64,000 nucleotides of DNA from positions 372,001 to 436,000 of the forward strand of contig NZ_JABENB010000003.1 in assembly GCF_013002715.1 (NCBI RefSeq), given 5' to 3'. The translations under genes and the position numbers were made by a program. Source of the DNA: Flexivirga aerilata (lineage in GTDB: Bacteria > Actinomycetota > Actinomycetes > Actinomycetales > Dermatophilaceae). Below are positions 7,654-15,848 of this stretch, piece by piece (the first letter of the stretch is position 1; the number at the start of each line of letters is the position of its first letter). The notes beneath the pieces were generated by a model. It was not told the origin of the DNA, ran no database searches, and worked only from the letters and a program-made list of their open reading frames with translations.

Positions 7654-8753
7654 CCAGGGTGCTCGCCGTGCGGCTCGACGGTATGGGTGACGTGCTGCTG
7701 ACGGGACCGGCGGTCCGAGCGATCGCTGCGGGAGGGGCACCGGTCGATTTCCTGGCCTCCGGGGCAGGTGCGCCGGCAGCGGCTGCGCTGCCAGGAGTCA
7801 GCGAGGTCATTCCGTACGACGCGCCCTGGGTGGGTGCGCCCTGCGACGACGCGTTCGCAGGTGAGCTGTCGATGCTGATCCGACGTCTGCGTGGAGCCTA
7901 CGACGAAGCGGTCATCTTCACCTCGTTCCACCAGAGCCCGCTGCCGGCCGCGATGGTGTGTCGCTTGGCCGGGATCACACGCATCTCCGGCACCAGCGAT
8001 GCCGCACCGGGCACTTTGCTCGATGTTCGTCATCGGCGAATACCGCCTGATAACAGCACATTTCAGCATCCGAACGTCGCCGTCGACGACGACGGAGGCG
8101 ACCGCGGTGGGCACGAAGTGCAGGCAGCGCTGCGTTTGGCCGCCGCTGCGGGCTACCCGCTGCCGGCCGACGACGACGGGCTCCTCCGGCTTGTCCCCGC
8201 ACGACCCGAACGCCTCGACCTGCCGGACGACTACGTGGTCGTTCACCCCGGAGCGTCGGTGCCCGCGCGGGCACTCGGAGCCGATCTGACCCGTGATGTG
8301 GTGCGTGCACTGGTCGGGTCCGGTCGCCGGGTCGTGCTCACCGGCGACCACGCCGACCGCGCGCTTGTTCGTGACGTGCTGTCCGAGGGGCCGGCCGCCG
8401 ACGTCACGGACCTCACGGGACGCACCGACCTGGGCCGGCTTCGCCACGTGCTGGCCGGCGCCCGTGCCGTCGTGGTCGGTAACACCGGCGCCGCGCACCT
8501 GGCCGCGGCGGTCGGCACGCCGGTCGTCTCGGTCTTCACCCCGGTCGTGCCGGCGGCGCGGTGGCGACCCTGGGGCGTCCCGCACGCCCTCCTCGGTGAC
8601 CAGCGGGCCCGCTGCGCCGGCAGTCGAGCTCGGGAGTGTCCCGTGCCGGGACATCCCTGCATGCGGGACGTCACCGGCGCAACGGTGACCGCAGCGGTCG
8701 AGCGGCTGACACTCGGGCGCGCCGATTCCTCGGAGTCGCTGTGCGCATCTTGA
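7650..8753 (+). CDS. Glycosyltransferase family 9 (heptosyltransferase-like)
   Basis: A 367-residue GT-B protein of family 9, the family of ADP-heptose:LPS heptosyltransferases WaaC/WaaF. The N-terminus RVLAVRLDGMGDVLLTGPAV is the classic acceptor-domain start. The C-domain has VVVHPGASVPAR, the VVLTGDHADRALVRD segment and the donor site VGNTGAAHLAAAVGTPVV. Cys-rich residues near the end (CAGSRARECPVPGHPC) resemble the Cys motif of some family members. The start at 7650 overlaps the GT2 stop. With HldE and GmhA nearby, ADP-heptose is the probable donor although a Gram-positive has no LPS acceptor. Confidence 0.87.
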   Translation: MTRVLAVRLDGMGDVLLTGPAVRAIAAGGAPVDFLASGAGAPAAAALPGVSEVIPYDAPWVGAPCDDAFAGELSMLIRRLRGAYDEAVIFTSFHQSPLPAAMVCRLAGITRISGTSDAAPGTLLDVRHRRIPPDNSTFQHPNVAVDDDGGDRGGHEVQAALRLAAAAGYPLPADDDGLLRLVPARPERLDLPDDYVVVHPGASVPARALGADLTRDVVRALVGSGRRVVLTGDHADRALVRDVLSEGPAADVTDLTGRTDLGRLRHVLAGARAVVVGNTGAAHLAAAVGTPVVSVFTPVVPAARWRPWGVPHALLGDQRARCAGSRARECPVPGHPCMRDVTGATVTAAVERLTLGRADSSESLCAS

Positions 8754-9727
8754 TGTGGCACGTTCACGGCTCCTGGACCACCTCCCTGGTCCAGGGCAGA
8801 CACGAGATCCTCCTCCCGGTCGATGCACAGCGCGGGCCGGACGGGCGAGGCCGGGCGCGCACCTGGGAGTGGCCGGCACACGTCCACGAGGTGCCCGTCG
8901 AACGGCTGCGGCACGAGGCGTTCGACGTCGTGCTGCTGCAGAGGCCGCACGAGCTCCGGCTGTGCCGGAGCTGGACCGGCAGGGAGCCGGGGCTCGACGT
9001 GCCCGCCTTCTACGTCGAACACAACACCCCGGGCGGCGCGGCGGCCACGACACGACACCCGCTGGCTGAGCAACGCCGGATCCCCGTGGTGCACGTCACC
9101 GGGTTCAACCAGCTGATGTGGGACTCCGGACGGGCGCCGACCACCGTCGTGGAGCACGGCGTGGTCGATCCCGGATATCGCTACACCGGGGCGGACCCCA
9201 CTCTCGCGTCGGTGGTGAACGAACCGGTCCGTCGAGGCCGCGTCGTCGGCACCGACCTGCTGCTGCGCGTGGCTGCCCGCCGTCCGGTGGCGGTGTACGG
9301 CATGGGGGTGTCCGCACTGGCCGAGACCGCGGCGTCGATGGGCATCACCGGGTGGGGGTCGCGGTTGCACGACGACCTGCCACAGCACGAGCTGCTCCAG
9401 CGCCTGCCGCGGCACCGGGCCTATCTGCATGTGTGCAGATGGACCAGCCTCGGGCTCTCTCTGATCGAGGCGATGCTGCTCGGCATGCCGGTGCTCGCGG
9501 TCGACAGCACCGAGGCCTCAGCCGCGATACCGGCCGGAGCCGGACTCGTCTCCACCGACCTGGACGCTCTGCTTGAACGCGCCGACCACTGGCAGGACCA
9601 CCCGGACGACGCGCGTGAGGCGGGACTGGTCGCACGACGGCACGCGCTCGAAAGATACGGACTCGCAAGGTTTTTGGACGATTGGGACCAACTACTCGAA
9701 GGGGCAATCTCATGCGGATCGCGATGA
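8741..9727 (+). CDS. GT4-like glycosyltransferase
   Basis: A 328-residue GT-B-like protein. The N-terminal half (RILMWHVHGSWTTSL, then a long acceptor domain with FYVEHNTPGG) is divergent. The C-terminal half has the family 4 donor motif SLGLSLIEAMLLGMPVLAV (~240-258). The GTG at 8741 was chosen because the protein then begins like other members; it overlaps the previous gene by 13 bases, and its end overlaps the next by 16. The sugar specificity is not readable. It may act between the GT9 and the GT4 enzymes in one pathway. Confidence 0.75.
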   Translation: MRILMWHVHGSWTTSLVQGRHEILLPVDAQRGPDGRGRARTWEWPAHVHEVPVERLRHEAFDVVLLQRPHELRLCRSWTGREPGLDVPAFYVEHNTPGGAAATTRHPLAEQRRIPVVHVTGFNQLMWDSGRAPTTVVEHGVVDPGYRYTGADPTLASVVNEPVRRGRVVGTDLLLRVAARRPVAVYGMGVSALAETAASMGITGWGSRLHDDLPQHELLQRLPRHRAYLHVCRWTSLGLSLIEAMLLGMPVLAVDSTEASAAIPAGAGLVSTDLDALLERADHWQDHPDDAREAGLVARRHALERYGLARFLDDWDQLLEGAISCGSR

Positions 9728-10941
9728 TCTCCGAACACGCCAGCCCGCTCGCCGCGCTCGGCGGGATCGACGCCGGCGGGCAGAACGTGCACGTCGCGGC
9801 TCTTGCCCGTCACCTCGCCGAGCGCGGTCACGACGTGTGTGTCTACACCCGACGCGACCGGCCCTTCGACGACCTGGCCGAGCGGGTGCCGCTCGCTCCG
9901 GGCCTGACCGTGGTGAACGTGCCGGTCGGTCCGCCATACCCGGTGCCCAAGGACGAACTGCTGCCATGGATGGACGACTTCTCGGACTGGATGCAGCAGG
10001 ACTGGTCCCGACATGGCCGGCCCGATGTGGTGCATGGTCACTTCTGGATGTCCGGCCTCGCAGCGCTGCGAGCCGCGCAGGCCACCGGCATACCCATGGC
10101 ACAGACGTTCCACGCGCTCGGCGCGGTGAAACGACGTCATCAGGGAGCCGAAGACACCAGCCCTGCGACGCGAGTCGCGCTGGAGGCCGCAGTGGCCGCT
10201 CGTGCGGATGCCGTGATCGCGACCTGCTCGGACGAGGTGGCCGAGCTGTCGGCCGCCGGGGTGGACACTTCGCGCACCTACGTCGTGCCCTGCGGTGTGG
10301 ACACCACCGCATTCCGGCCGGGCGAGGGCCACGGCGACCGGTCGGGGCGCGCGGGACCGACGTTGCTCACCGTCGCCCGCCTGGTGCCTCGTAAGGGCAT
10401 CGACACGATCATCGACGCACTCGCCCAGCTGCCGACCGCACGCCTGGTGATCGTCGGCGGCCCGCCTGCGGCGGAGCTTTCCGGCGACGCGGAGGCACAC
10501 CGGCTGGTGCAGGTCGCGACGAGGGCCGGCGTGCGTCACCAGGTGCACCTCGCCGGTGCCGTAGCTCACGAGAAGATGCCGAGCGTCTATCACGCCGCAG
10601 ATGTCGTGGTTGCCGCGCCCTGGTACGAACCCTTCGGCATCACGCCGGTCGAGGCCGCCGCGTGTGGGCGCCCCGTGGTCGCCACCGCGGTGGGTGGGCT
10701 GCTGGACACCGTCGTGGACGGGGTCACCGGATTCCTTGTGCCACCACGGGATTCGAGGGCATTGGCCACGGCGGTCGCACGCATCACCTCGTCCCCGCGA
10801 CTCTCCCGAAGCTTCGGCGTCCGTGCGGCCGAACGCGCGCAGGACCGCTACGCCTGGCCGCGCGTCGCGGAGCAGACCGAAGCGATCTATCGGCACACGC
10901 TCACGCGGTCCGGTGCCGCGGTGGGGTCGGTGACGCAGTGA
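9712..10941 (+). CDS. Glycosyltransferase family 4
   Basis: A 409-residue retaining GT-B enzyme of family 4, similar in layout to MshA or sucrose-phosphate-synthase-like enzymes. The acceptor domain starts RIAMISEHASPLA with GGIDAGGQNVHVAALARHL. The C-domain shows LLTVARLVPRKGIDTII, the phosphate-binding region AGAVAHEKMPSVY and the donor motif YEPFGITPVEAAACGRPVV (~305-323). Length is normal. The start at 9712 (ATGCGGATCGC) is inside the end of the previous gene. The stop overlaps the GTG of hldE. It could equally use UDP-GlcNAc or GDP-mannose as donor. Confidence 0.87.
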   Translation: MRIAMISEHASPLAALGGIDAGGQNVHVAALARHLAERGHDVCVYTRRDRPFDDLAERVPLAPGLTVVNVPVGPPYPVPKDELLPWMDDFSDWMQQDWSRHGRPDVVHGHFWMSGLAALRAAQATGIPMAQTFHALGAVKRRHQGAEDTSPATRVALEAAVAARADAVIATCSDEVAELSAAGVDTSRTYVVPCGVDTTAFRPGEGHGDRSGRAGPTLLTVARLVPRKGIDTIIDALAQLPTARLVIVGGPPAAELSGDAEAHRLVQVATRAGVRHQVHLAGAVAHEKMPSVYHAADVVVAAPWYEPFGITPVEAAACGRPVVATAVGGLLDTVVDGVTGFLVPPRDSRALATAVARITSSPRLSRSFGVRAAERAQDRYAWPRVAEQTEAIYRHTLTRSGAAVGSVTQ

Positions 10942-12323
10942 GCGGGTCGGCCGAGGCAGACATCGTCGTCGTGGGTGACGTCCTTCTCGATCGCGACCTC
11001 ATCGGCACCACCGACCGGTTGTGTCCCGACGCTCCGGCGCCGGTGGTCGATGTCCGGTCCGTGCGCAGCGGTCCGGGCGGCGCGGGTCTGGCGGCTCTCC
11101 TCGCCGCGCCCGACACCCGATCGGTGACGCTCGTCGCACCCATCGCGGACGACGCCCGGGGCGCGCAGTTGCGGGCCCTGCTGGAAGCTCACGGCGTGCA
11201 ACTCGTCGCGATGGAGCATCTCGGTGCCACGCGTCGCAAAACCCGCGTGCGGGCCGGCAGCTACTCCCTGACGCGCTTCGACGAAGGCGGCCCTGGCACG
11301 CCGGGCGTGCCACCGGAGGAGGCGCTTCGGCGCATCCGGGATGCCGACGCCGTCCTCGTCGCGGACTACGGCGCGGGCACTGCCGCCGAGCCGCACGTGC
11401 GCGCGGCGTTGCAGCGCCGCGCCCGCGCCGGTGGGCTCCTGATCTGGGATCCGCACCCACGTGGCGGTCCGCCGGTGGCCCACACCACCGTCGTGACCCC
11501 GAATCTCTCCGAGGCACACTCCGCGCTGGGGCAGCCTCCTGCGGTCCGCGAGCCCGCGGAGCTTGCGCTCGGCTTGCTCCGGGCGTGGGAGGCCGCCGCG
11601 GTGTGCGTGACCTGCGGCGCGGACGGGGCCTGGCTGGCAACGACCGAACCGGAGCCCTACTTCGTGCCAGCCGCGGTCTCGCACGGCACCGACTCATGCG
11701 GTGCGGGCGACTGCCTGTCGGTGGCAGTCACGCTGGCGCTCACCGACGGGGCGACGACACCAGAAGCGGTGCACCGCGGTGTGCAGGCCGCGTCACGCTG
11801 GGTGGCGCAGGGCGGGACGGCCAGTTTCCGGGAGCGACAGGGACCGGCGGAAAATCAACAGTGCGAGGCCAATTCGGCACTCTCTGGGCCCCGCGGCGTA
11901 TTGGTCGCGACCGGCGGTTGTTTCGACGTGCTGCACGCCGGGCACCTTGCGTCCCTGGAGGCAGCGCGCCAACTCGGCGATGGTCTGGTCGTGCTGCTCA
12001 ACTCCGACAGTTCGGTACGGCGGCGCAAAGGTCCCGGTCGGCCGGTGCAACCGGTGCACGATCGCGCGCGAGTGCTGCGCGCACTCTCGGTCGTCGATGA
12101 CGTCGTGGTCTTCGACGAGGACGATCCGAGCGATGCGTTGCGTCGCATCCGCCCGGACATCTGGGCCAAGGGAGGCGACTACGACGCGCACTCGCTGCCC
12201 GAGGCCGAGGTCGTCCGCTCGTGGGGCGGCCGGGTCGTCCTCCTCCCCTACCTCAACGGCCGATCCACCACATCACTCCTTCGTCGACACCAGGAAAGGA
12301 CCATGCATGACAACGTCAGCTGA
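10938..12323 (+). CDS. hldE: Bifunctional heptose-7-phosphate kinase / heptose-1-phosphate adenylyltransferase
   Basis: A 461-residue fusion of two enzymes of ADP-D-glycero-D-manno-heptose synthesis. The N-terminal PfkB-type kinase (~1-300) phosphorylates heptose 7-phosphate at C1; its catalytic loop is DSCGAGDCLSVAV (~253-265). The C-terminal nucleotidyltransferase (~320-455) has the GxFDxxHxGH motif as GGCFDVLHAGH (~322-332) and KGGDYDAHSLPE, and attaches AMP. A polar linker (about residues 295-315) joins them. The GTG start overlaps the GT4 stop. GmhA, the enzyme one step earlier, is at 14148; the intermediate phosphatase GmhB is not in the window. Confidence 0.9.
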   Translation: MSGSAEADIVVVGDVLLDRDLIGTTDRLCPDAPAPVVDVRSVRSGPGGAGLAALLAAPDTRSVTLVAPIADDARGAQLRALLEAHGVQLVAMEHLGATRRKTRVRAGSYSLTRFDEGGPGTPGVPPEEALRRIRDADAVLVADYGAGTAAEPHVRAALQRRARAGGLLIWDPHPRGGPPVAHTTVVTPNLSEAHSALGQPPAVREPAELALGLLRAWEAAAVCVTCGADGAWLATTEPEPYFVPAAVSHGTDSCGAGDCLSVAVTLALTDGATTPEAVHRGVQAASRWVAQGGTASFRERQGPAENQQCEANSALSGPRGVLVATGGCFDVLHAGHLASLEAARQLGDGLVVLLNSDSSVRRRKGPGRPVQPVHDRARVLRALSVVDDVVVFDEDDPSDALRRIRPDIWAKGGDYDAHSLPEAEVVRSWGGRVVLLPYLNGRSTTSLLRRHQERTMHDNVS

Positions 12324-13002
12324 GTTGGGAACGGTCATCGTGACAGGAGGCGCCAGCGGTCTGGGAGCAGCTGTTGCCGCTGCAGTGCGGGAGGCCGGAG
12401 GCACCCCCGTCGTACTCGATCTGAAGCCACCGGACACCGATCATGCCTACGTCGAGATGGACCTCGCCGACACGCGGGCGACGGAAGCGGCAGTCGCGCA
12501 GGTCGCCTCCACGTATGGCGACCTGCGCGCAGTGGTCACCTGCGCCGGCACCGACGCATGCGGTGCGCTCGACCAGGTCTCGGGCGAGGCCTGGGACCGG
12601 GTGCTCGCAGTCAATCTGCTCGGCACCGCCGCGGTGGTGCGGGCCGCAGTCGGGCCGCTACGCGCCACTCACGGGCGTATCGTCACGATCGGCTCCACGC
12701 TCGGCCTGCGACCGGCGGGTGACGCCACGGCCTACTGCGCCTCCAAGCACGGGATCGTCGGCTTCAGCCGCGCGCTCGCCATGGAACTGGCCGGTCAGGT
12801 CGGGGTGACGATGGTCGTGCCGGGCGGCATGCAGACCCACTTCTTCGACGGCAGACCGGAGCAGTACCGGCCGGGACCGGACGCCGACCTGATGGACCCC
12901 GCCCACGTCGCGACGGCGGTCGTGGGAGCGTTGCGGCAGCCTGCGGGGGTCGAATTGCGCGAAGTGATCGTCACCGCCTCGACTGAACCTTCCTGGCCGT
13001 AG
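12307..13002 (+). CDS. Short-chain dehydrogenase/reductase
   Basis: A 231-residue classical SDR. It has the NAD(P)-binding TGGASGLGAAV (~14-24), the NAG-like segment VVTCAGTDACG, the catalytic Ser in TIGSTLG and the YCASK active-site pair (~143-147). It overlaps hldE by 17 bases with a good ribosome site (AGGAAAGGA). It occupies the place where Gram-negative clusters have HldD, but HldD is an extended SDR of about 310 residues, so this is not an obvious heptose epimerase. It may oxidise or reduce a position on the NDP-sugar. It ends the plus-strand run. Confidence 0.8.
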   Translation: MTTSAELGTVIVTGGASGLGAAVAAAVREAGGTPVVLDLKPPDTDHAYVEMDLADTRATEAAVAQVASTYGDLRAVVTCAGTDACGALDQVSGEAWDRVLAVNLLGTAAVVRAAVGPLRATHGRIVTIGSTLGLRPAGDATAYCASKHGIVGFSRALAMELAGQVGVTMVVPGGMQTHFFDGRPEQYRPGPDADLMDPAHVATAVVGALRQPAGVELREVIVTASTEPSWP

Positions 13003-13026
13003 ACGCTGCAGCCGCGAGCGAATTCG

Positions 13027-14076
13027 TCACATCGTTCGGTCCGACGCGGCGCGTAAGCAGCGTCGAAGGCCGGCGACGGTGCGCTGTTCCGGAAATGACC
13101 GCGCGCGCGACGCAGCTCGATCGATGGCTTCGTCGGTGCGCCGTACCTCCGCGTCGCTCGGCACTCCCGCTGGGGACCGGACGATGAGATCCCGCAATGA
13201 CGTGACTGCCTGCGCCAGGGTCGGGACCATGGCTCGTCGCAGGGCGGGCACCTCTTCGAGCGTCTCGCGTGCGAGATCCTCCGTCATACCGGCACAGCGC
13301 TCGGTGGCGCCGGCCAACGCGAGCACCTCCGAGCGCGACCCCTGCCATCGCTGCCGGCGCGGGTTGCCGTGTCCGGCGCGGCGTGCCTGTGACATGGCGG
13401 TGCGCAGACGCTGTCTCGACTCGGGCAGGGAAGCCGCCGCCGAGGACAGGTCGTCCGCGCGTTCGTCGGCCGTGGCGTGGTCCGCCTCCAGCAGCCCGCT
13501 CAGCGCGCTCAGCACACGGACGATATCCCTGCGCACCGCGCGGCCGGCTCGCTCGGTTTCGTGCAACGCCAACGGGGGAAACACGACGCTGTTCACCACA
13601 AGGCCCACCCCGGCACCGAGCAGCAGTTGGGACATGTAGCCCACGACATATTCCGTGGTGTGCGTCTGGCCGGCTGTGAAGACGAACAACGCAGCCAGCG
13701 GCACCCATGAGCCCTGGTCGGCGAGCTTGCGCAGATTTCCGAGCAGCACTCCGACACCGAGTGCTACCGCGACCGACAGCGCGTTCGGGCCTGCCACCAG
13801 CTGGAGCGTCAGCGACACCAGAACACCGGTCGCCACCGCCGCCAGCACACGCAGCCCCTCGACGGCCGAGTCGTAGAGCGAGGAGTACATCACCGTCAGC
13901 GCGCCGAGCGGCGCGTAGAACGCATACTGCGGCAGGTACGCCGGCAGGATCATGCCGAGCTGCCAGGCGATGCCTGCCGCGAGAGCGGTCTTCAGCGACA
14001 TACCCACGAGGCGGTGGTGCGCGATCCGCCCTACGCGCGCCACCTTCGCCGCGCGGACGTCAGTCGACTCCGACAT
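13027..14076 (-). CDS. FUSC-family (aromatic acid exporter-like) membrane protein
   Basis: A 349-residue protein with about six hydrophobic segments in the first 165 residues (GMSLKTALAAGIAWQLGM, YAPLGALTVMYSSL, VAVALGVGVLLGNL and others). A long, charged, helical cytoplasmic half with many Arg and Ala follows. This is the half-size layout of the FUSC/ArAE family, whose members export aromatic carboxylates or other solutes. It lies between hldE-SDR and gmhA on the opposite strand and is divergent from gmhA. A GCAT-N16-GGGTAT promoter ends nine bases before its ATG. The link to the glycan pathway is by shared regulation only. Confidence 0.75.
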   Translation of the reverse strand: MSESTDVRAAKVARVGRIAHHRLVGMSLKTALAAGIAWQLGMILPAYLPQYAFYAPLGALTVMYSSLYDSAVEGLRVLAAVATGVLVSLTLQLVAGPNALSVAVALGVGVLLGNLRKLADQGSWVPLAALFVFTAGQTHTTEYVVGYMSQLLLGAGVGLVVNSVVFPPLALHETERAGRAVRRDIVRVLSALSGLLEADHATADERADDLSSAAASLPESRQRLRTAMSQARRAGHGNPRRQRWQGSRSEVLALAGATERCAGMTEDLARETLEEVPALRRAMVPTLAQAVTSLRDLIVRSPAGVPSDAEVRRTDEAIDRAASRARSFPEQRTVAGLRRCLRAASDRTM

Positions 14077-14085
14077 GGTCGGCCT

Positions 14086-14111
14086 ATACCCCGACCGTTC
14101 GGCCCGGATGC
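14086..14111 (-). promoter_or_regulatory. Candidate SigB-type promoter of the FUSC gene
   Basis: On the minus strand: GCAT (14111-14108), 16-base spacer, GGGTAT (14091-14086), with nine bases to the start codon at 14076. It is back to back with the gmhA promoter, the two -35 elements being one base apart. Confidence 0.5.
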
Positions 14112-14112
14112 G

Positions 14113-14138
14113 GGTTGCGCGACCGGCTTTTGGGGTAT
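14113..14138 (+). promoter_or_regulatory. Candidate SigB-type promoter of gmhA
   Basis: GGTT (14113-14116), 16-base spacer, GGGTAT (14133-14138), nine bases before the ATG at 14148. This matches the GGTT/GTTT and GGGTAT halves recognised by SigF-type sigma factors. Transcription would begin almost at the start codon. Confidence 0.55.
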
Positions 14139-14147
14139 CGGGCCCGT

Positions 14148-14771
14148 ATGACTGGAATTTCAGGGATGACGTCTTCGTGGCTCGACGACCACGTCGACGA
14201 TCTGCGGAACGGTATGGACTCGCTAGTCCGTCAGCAGCACCAGGTAGCTGCCTGGGGCGCTGCGCTGGCCGCGCACCTGGCGAGCGGCGGCCGGTTGCTC
14301 ACCGCCGGCAATGGCGGCAGCGCAGCCGAGGCACAGCACCTGACGGCAGAGGTGGTGGGCAAGTTCGATCGCGATCGACGGCCGTTCTCCGGAATCTGCC
14401 TTTCAGCCGAATCATCAAGTTTCACAGCGATTCTCAACGACTACGGCGCCGATCAGGTCTTCGCGCGACAGGTCGCCGGCCATGGCCGGGTGGACGATGT
14501 CCTGGTCCTGATGTCGACCAGCGGGCGTAGCGCAAATGTGGTGCGTGCAGCGCGCGCGGGCCGCGACCTCGGACTGCGCGTCTGGGCGCTGACCGGTCGC
14601 ACTCCCAATCCACTCGCCCGGGCGGCCGACGAGGTAGTCAGCGTCGACGCGACGTCGACCGCGGCGGTGCAGGAGGTGCACCTCGTCGCCCTGCACGCGA
14701 TCTGCGCTGCTCTGGACCAGGCCCTGCAGGGTGCCGCGCCGCGCGAGGCCGCCGGCATGATCGTCGGTTGA
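14148..14771 (+). CDS. gmhA: Sedoheptulose-7-phosphate isomerase
   Basis: A 207-residue SIS-domain isomerase converting sedoheptulose 7-phosphate to D-glycero-D-manno-heptose 7-phosphate, the first step of ADP-heptose synthesis. Diagnostic parts are RLLTAGNGGSAAEAQHLTAEVVGKF (first 20: RLLTAGNGGSAAEAQHLTAE) at ~47-71, LMSTSGRSANVVRA (~121-134) with the phosphate-binding Ser/Thr cluster, and the catalytic Glu/His stretch VQEVHLVALHAIC (~175-187). Length is close to the usual 190-200. The ATG at 14148 fits the promoter spacing; ATG 14166 is an alternative. The GT9 gene follows directly. Confidence 0.9.
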   Translation: MTGISGMTSSWLDDHVDDLRNGMDSLVRQQHQVAAWGAALAAHLASGGRLLTAGNGGSAAEAQHLTAEVVGKFDRDRRPFSGICLSAESSSFTAILNDYGADQVFARQVAGHGRVDDVLVLMSTSGRSANVVRAARAGRDLGLRVWALTGRTPNPLARAADEVVSVDATSTAAVQEVHLVALHAICAALDQALQGAAPREAAGMIVG

Positions 14772-14773
14772 CG

Positions 14774-15694
14774 ATGAGGCCTGCCGCATTGCTCCTGCGC
14801 GCACTTGGCCTGGGCGACGCGCTGACGGGCGTCGCGGCGCTGCGCGGGTGGCGCAGGCTGCTGCCGGACCATCGGCTGGTGCTTGCCTGTCCGCGCCCCA
14901 TCGGGTCCTGGCTCACCGACCTCGGTGTGGTCGATGGCGTGCTCGCGACCTCCGGACTCGGGAGGCCGTTGTCGTGGCCCGGCCCGCCACCGGATCTGGC
15001 GGTCAACCTGCATGGCCGCGGACCACAGAGCCATCTGCTCCTCGAGCGCACACGTGCCCGCCGAAGCCTCGGCTTCGCCTGCGAGAGAGCGAAGTTCGCG
15101 GCCGGCCCGCCCTGGCTCGAGCAAGTGCACGAGGTGGAGCGCTGGTGCTCCCTGGTGCGCTCGTATGGCGGGACCTGCTCCGCGGACGATCTGCGCCTGC
15201 CTCTACCGGACGGCCGCCGGCGCGGAGACTACGTGCTGATGCACCCTGGGGCGGGCTTCCCGGCCCGCCGCTGGCCGGCCGACAGGTGGCGAGATGTCGC
15301 CGCGGCGCAGCACCTACCGGTGCACGTCACCGGCGGGTCGAGGGATCGGGCCCTCGGCCGGCGCATCGCGGACGGTCTGCCGCACGTGCACGACCTCACC
15401 GGTCGGCTCGACCTCGCCGGACTTGCCGATCAGGTCGGCGGCGCCAGGGTGGTTCTGAGCAGCGACACGGGAGTGGCGCATCTGGCCACGGCCGTGCGCA
15501 CCCGGTCGGTGACCATCTTCGGCCCGAGTTCACCGCAGGTGTGGGGGCCGCTGCTGGACCTCGAAAGACACGACGTCATCTGGCACCAGGAAGTGCCGAG
15601 TCCCCGGCAGCCCAATGCACTCACGCTGGACCCGCGCATCGCGGCCGTCAGCGTGGCGGAGATGCTCGCCGCCACCACGAGAATGATCGAATAA
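14774..15694 (+). CDS. Glycosyltransferase family 9 (second heptosyltransferase-like)
   Basis: A 306-residue GT9 protein. The acceptor domain begins LLLRALGLGDALTGVAALRG. The donor domain has YVLMHPGAGFPARRWP and VVLSSDTGVAHLATAVRTRSV (first 20 shown: VVLSSDTGVAHLATAVRTRS), typical of ADP-heptose transferases. It is shorter than the first GT9 (367 residues), mainly in the loops. ATG 14774 was chosen; a TTG at 14768 overlapping the gmhA stop is possible. Pairing with gmhA in one transcript supports heptose as the transferred sugar. No partner gene follows; the next promoter element is 100 bases on. Confidence 0.85.
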   Translation: MRPAALLLRALGLGDALTGVAALRGWRRLLPDHRLVLACPRPIGSWLTDLGVVDGVLATSGLGRPLSWPGPPPDLAVNLHGRGPQSHLLLERTRARRSLGFACERAKFAAGPPWLEQVHEVERWCSLVRSYGGTCSADDLRLPLPDGRRRGDYVLMHPGAGFPARRWPADRWRDVAAAQHLPVHVTGGSRDRALGRRIADGLPHVHDLTGRLDLAGLADQVGGARVVLSSDTGVAHLATAVRTRSVTIFGPSSPQVWGPLLDLERHDVIWHQEVPSPRQPNALTLDPRIAAVSVAEMLAATTRMIE

Positions 15695-15793
15695 CGCTGC
15701 GGCCACAAGGGATTCAACTTGTCGACGACTGTGGGCCCCAGCGCCGGTCACGTCGGGCATGCCCTGCATCCTGGTTGCCAGCGCCGAGTGATC

Positions 15794-15818
15794 GCATGGT
15801 TGGGCGTCGACGGGGTAA
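15794..15818 (+). promoter_or_regulatory. Candidate SigB-type promoter of the SRPBCC gene
   Basis: GCAT (15794-15797), 15-base spacer, GGGTAA (15813-15818). It shares GACGGGGTAACG with the element at 4939-4950. A 30-base leader with a ribosome site (GAGGGAGG) follows. Confidence 0.4.
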
Positions 15819-15848
15819 CGCTGTACGGGAGACCAGAGGGAGGCCCGA

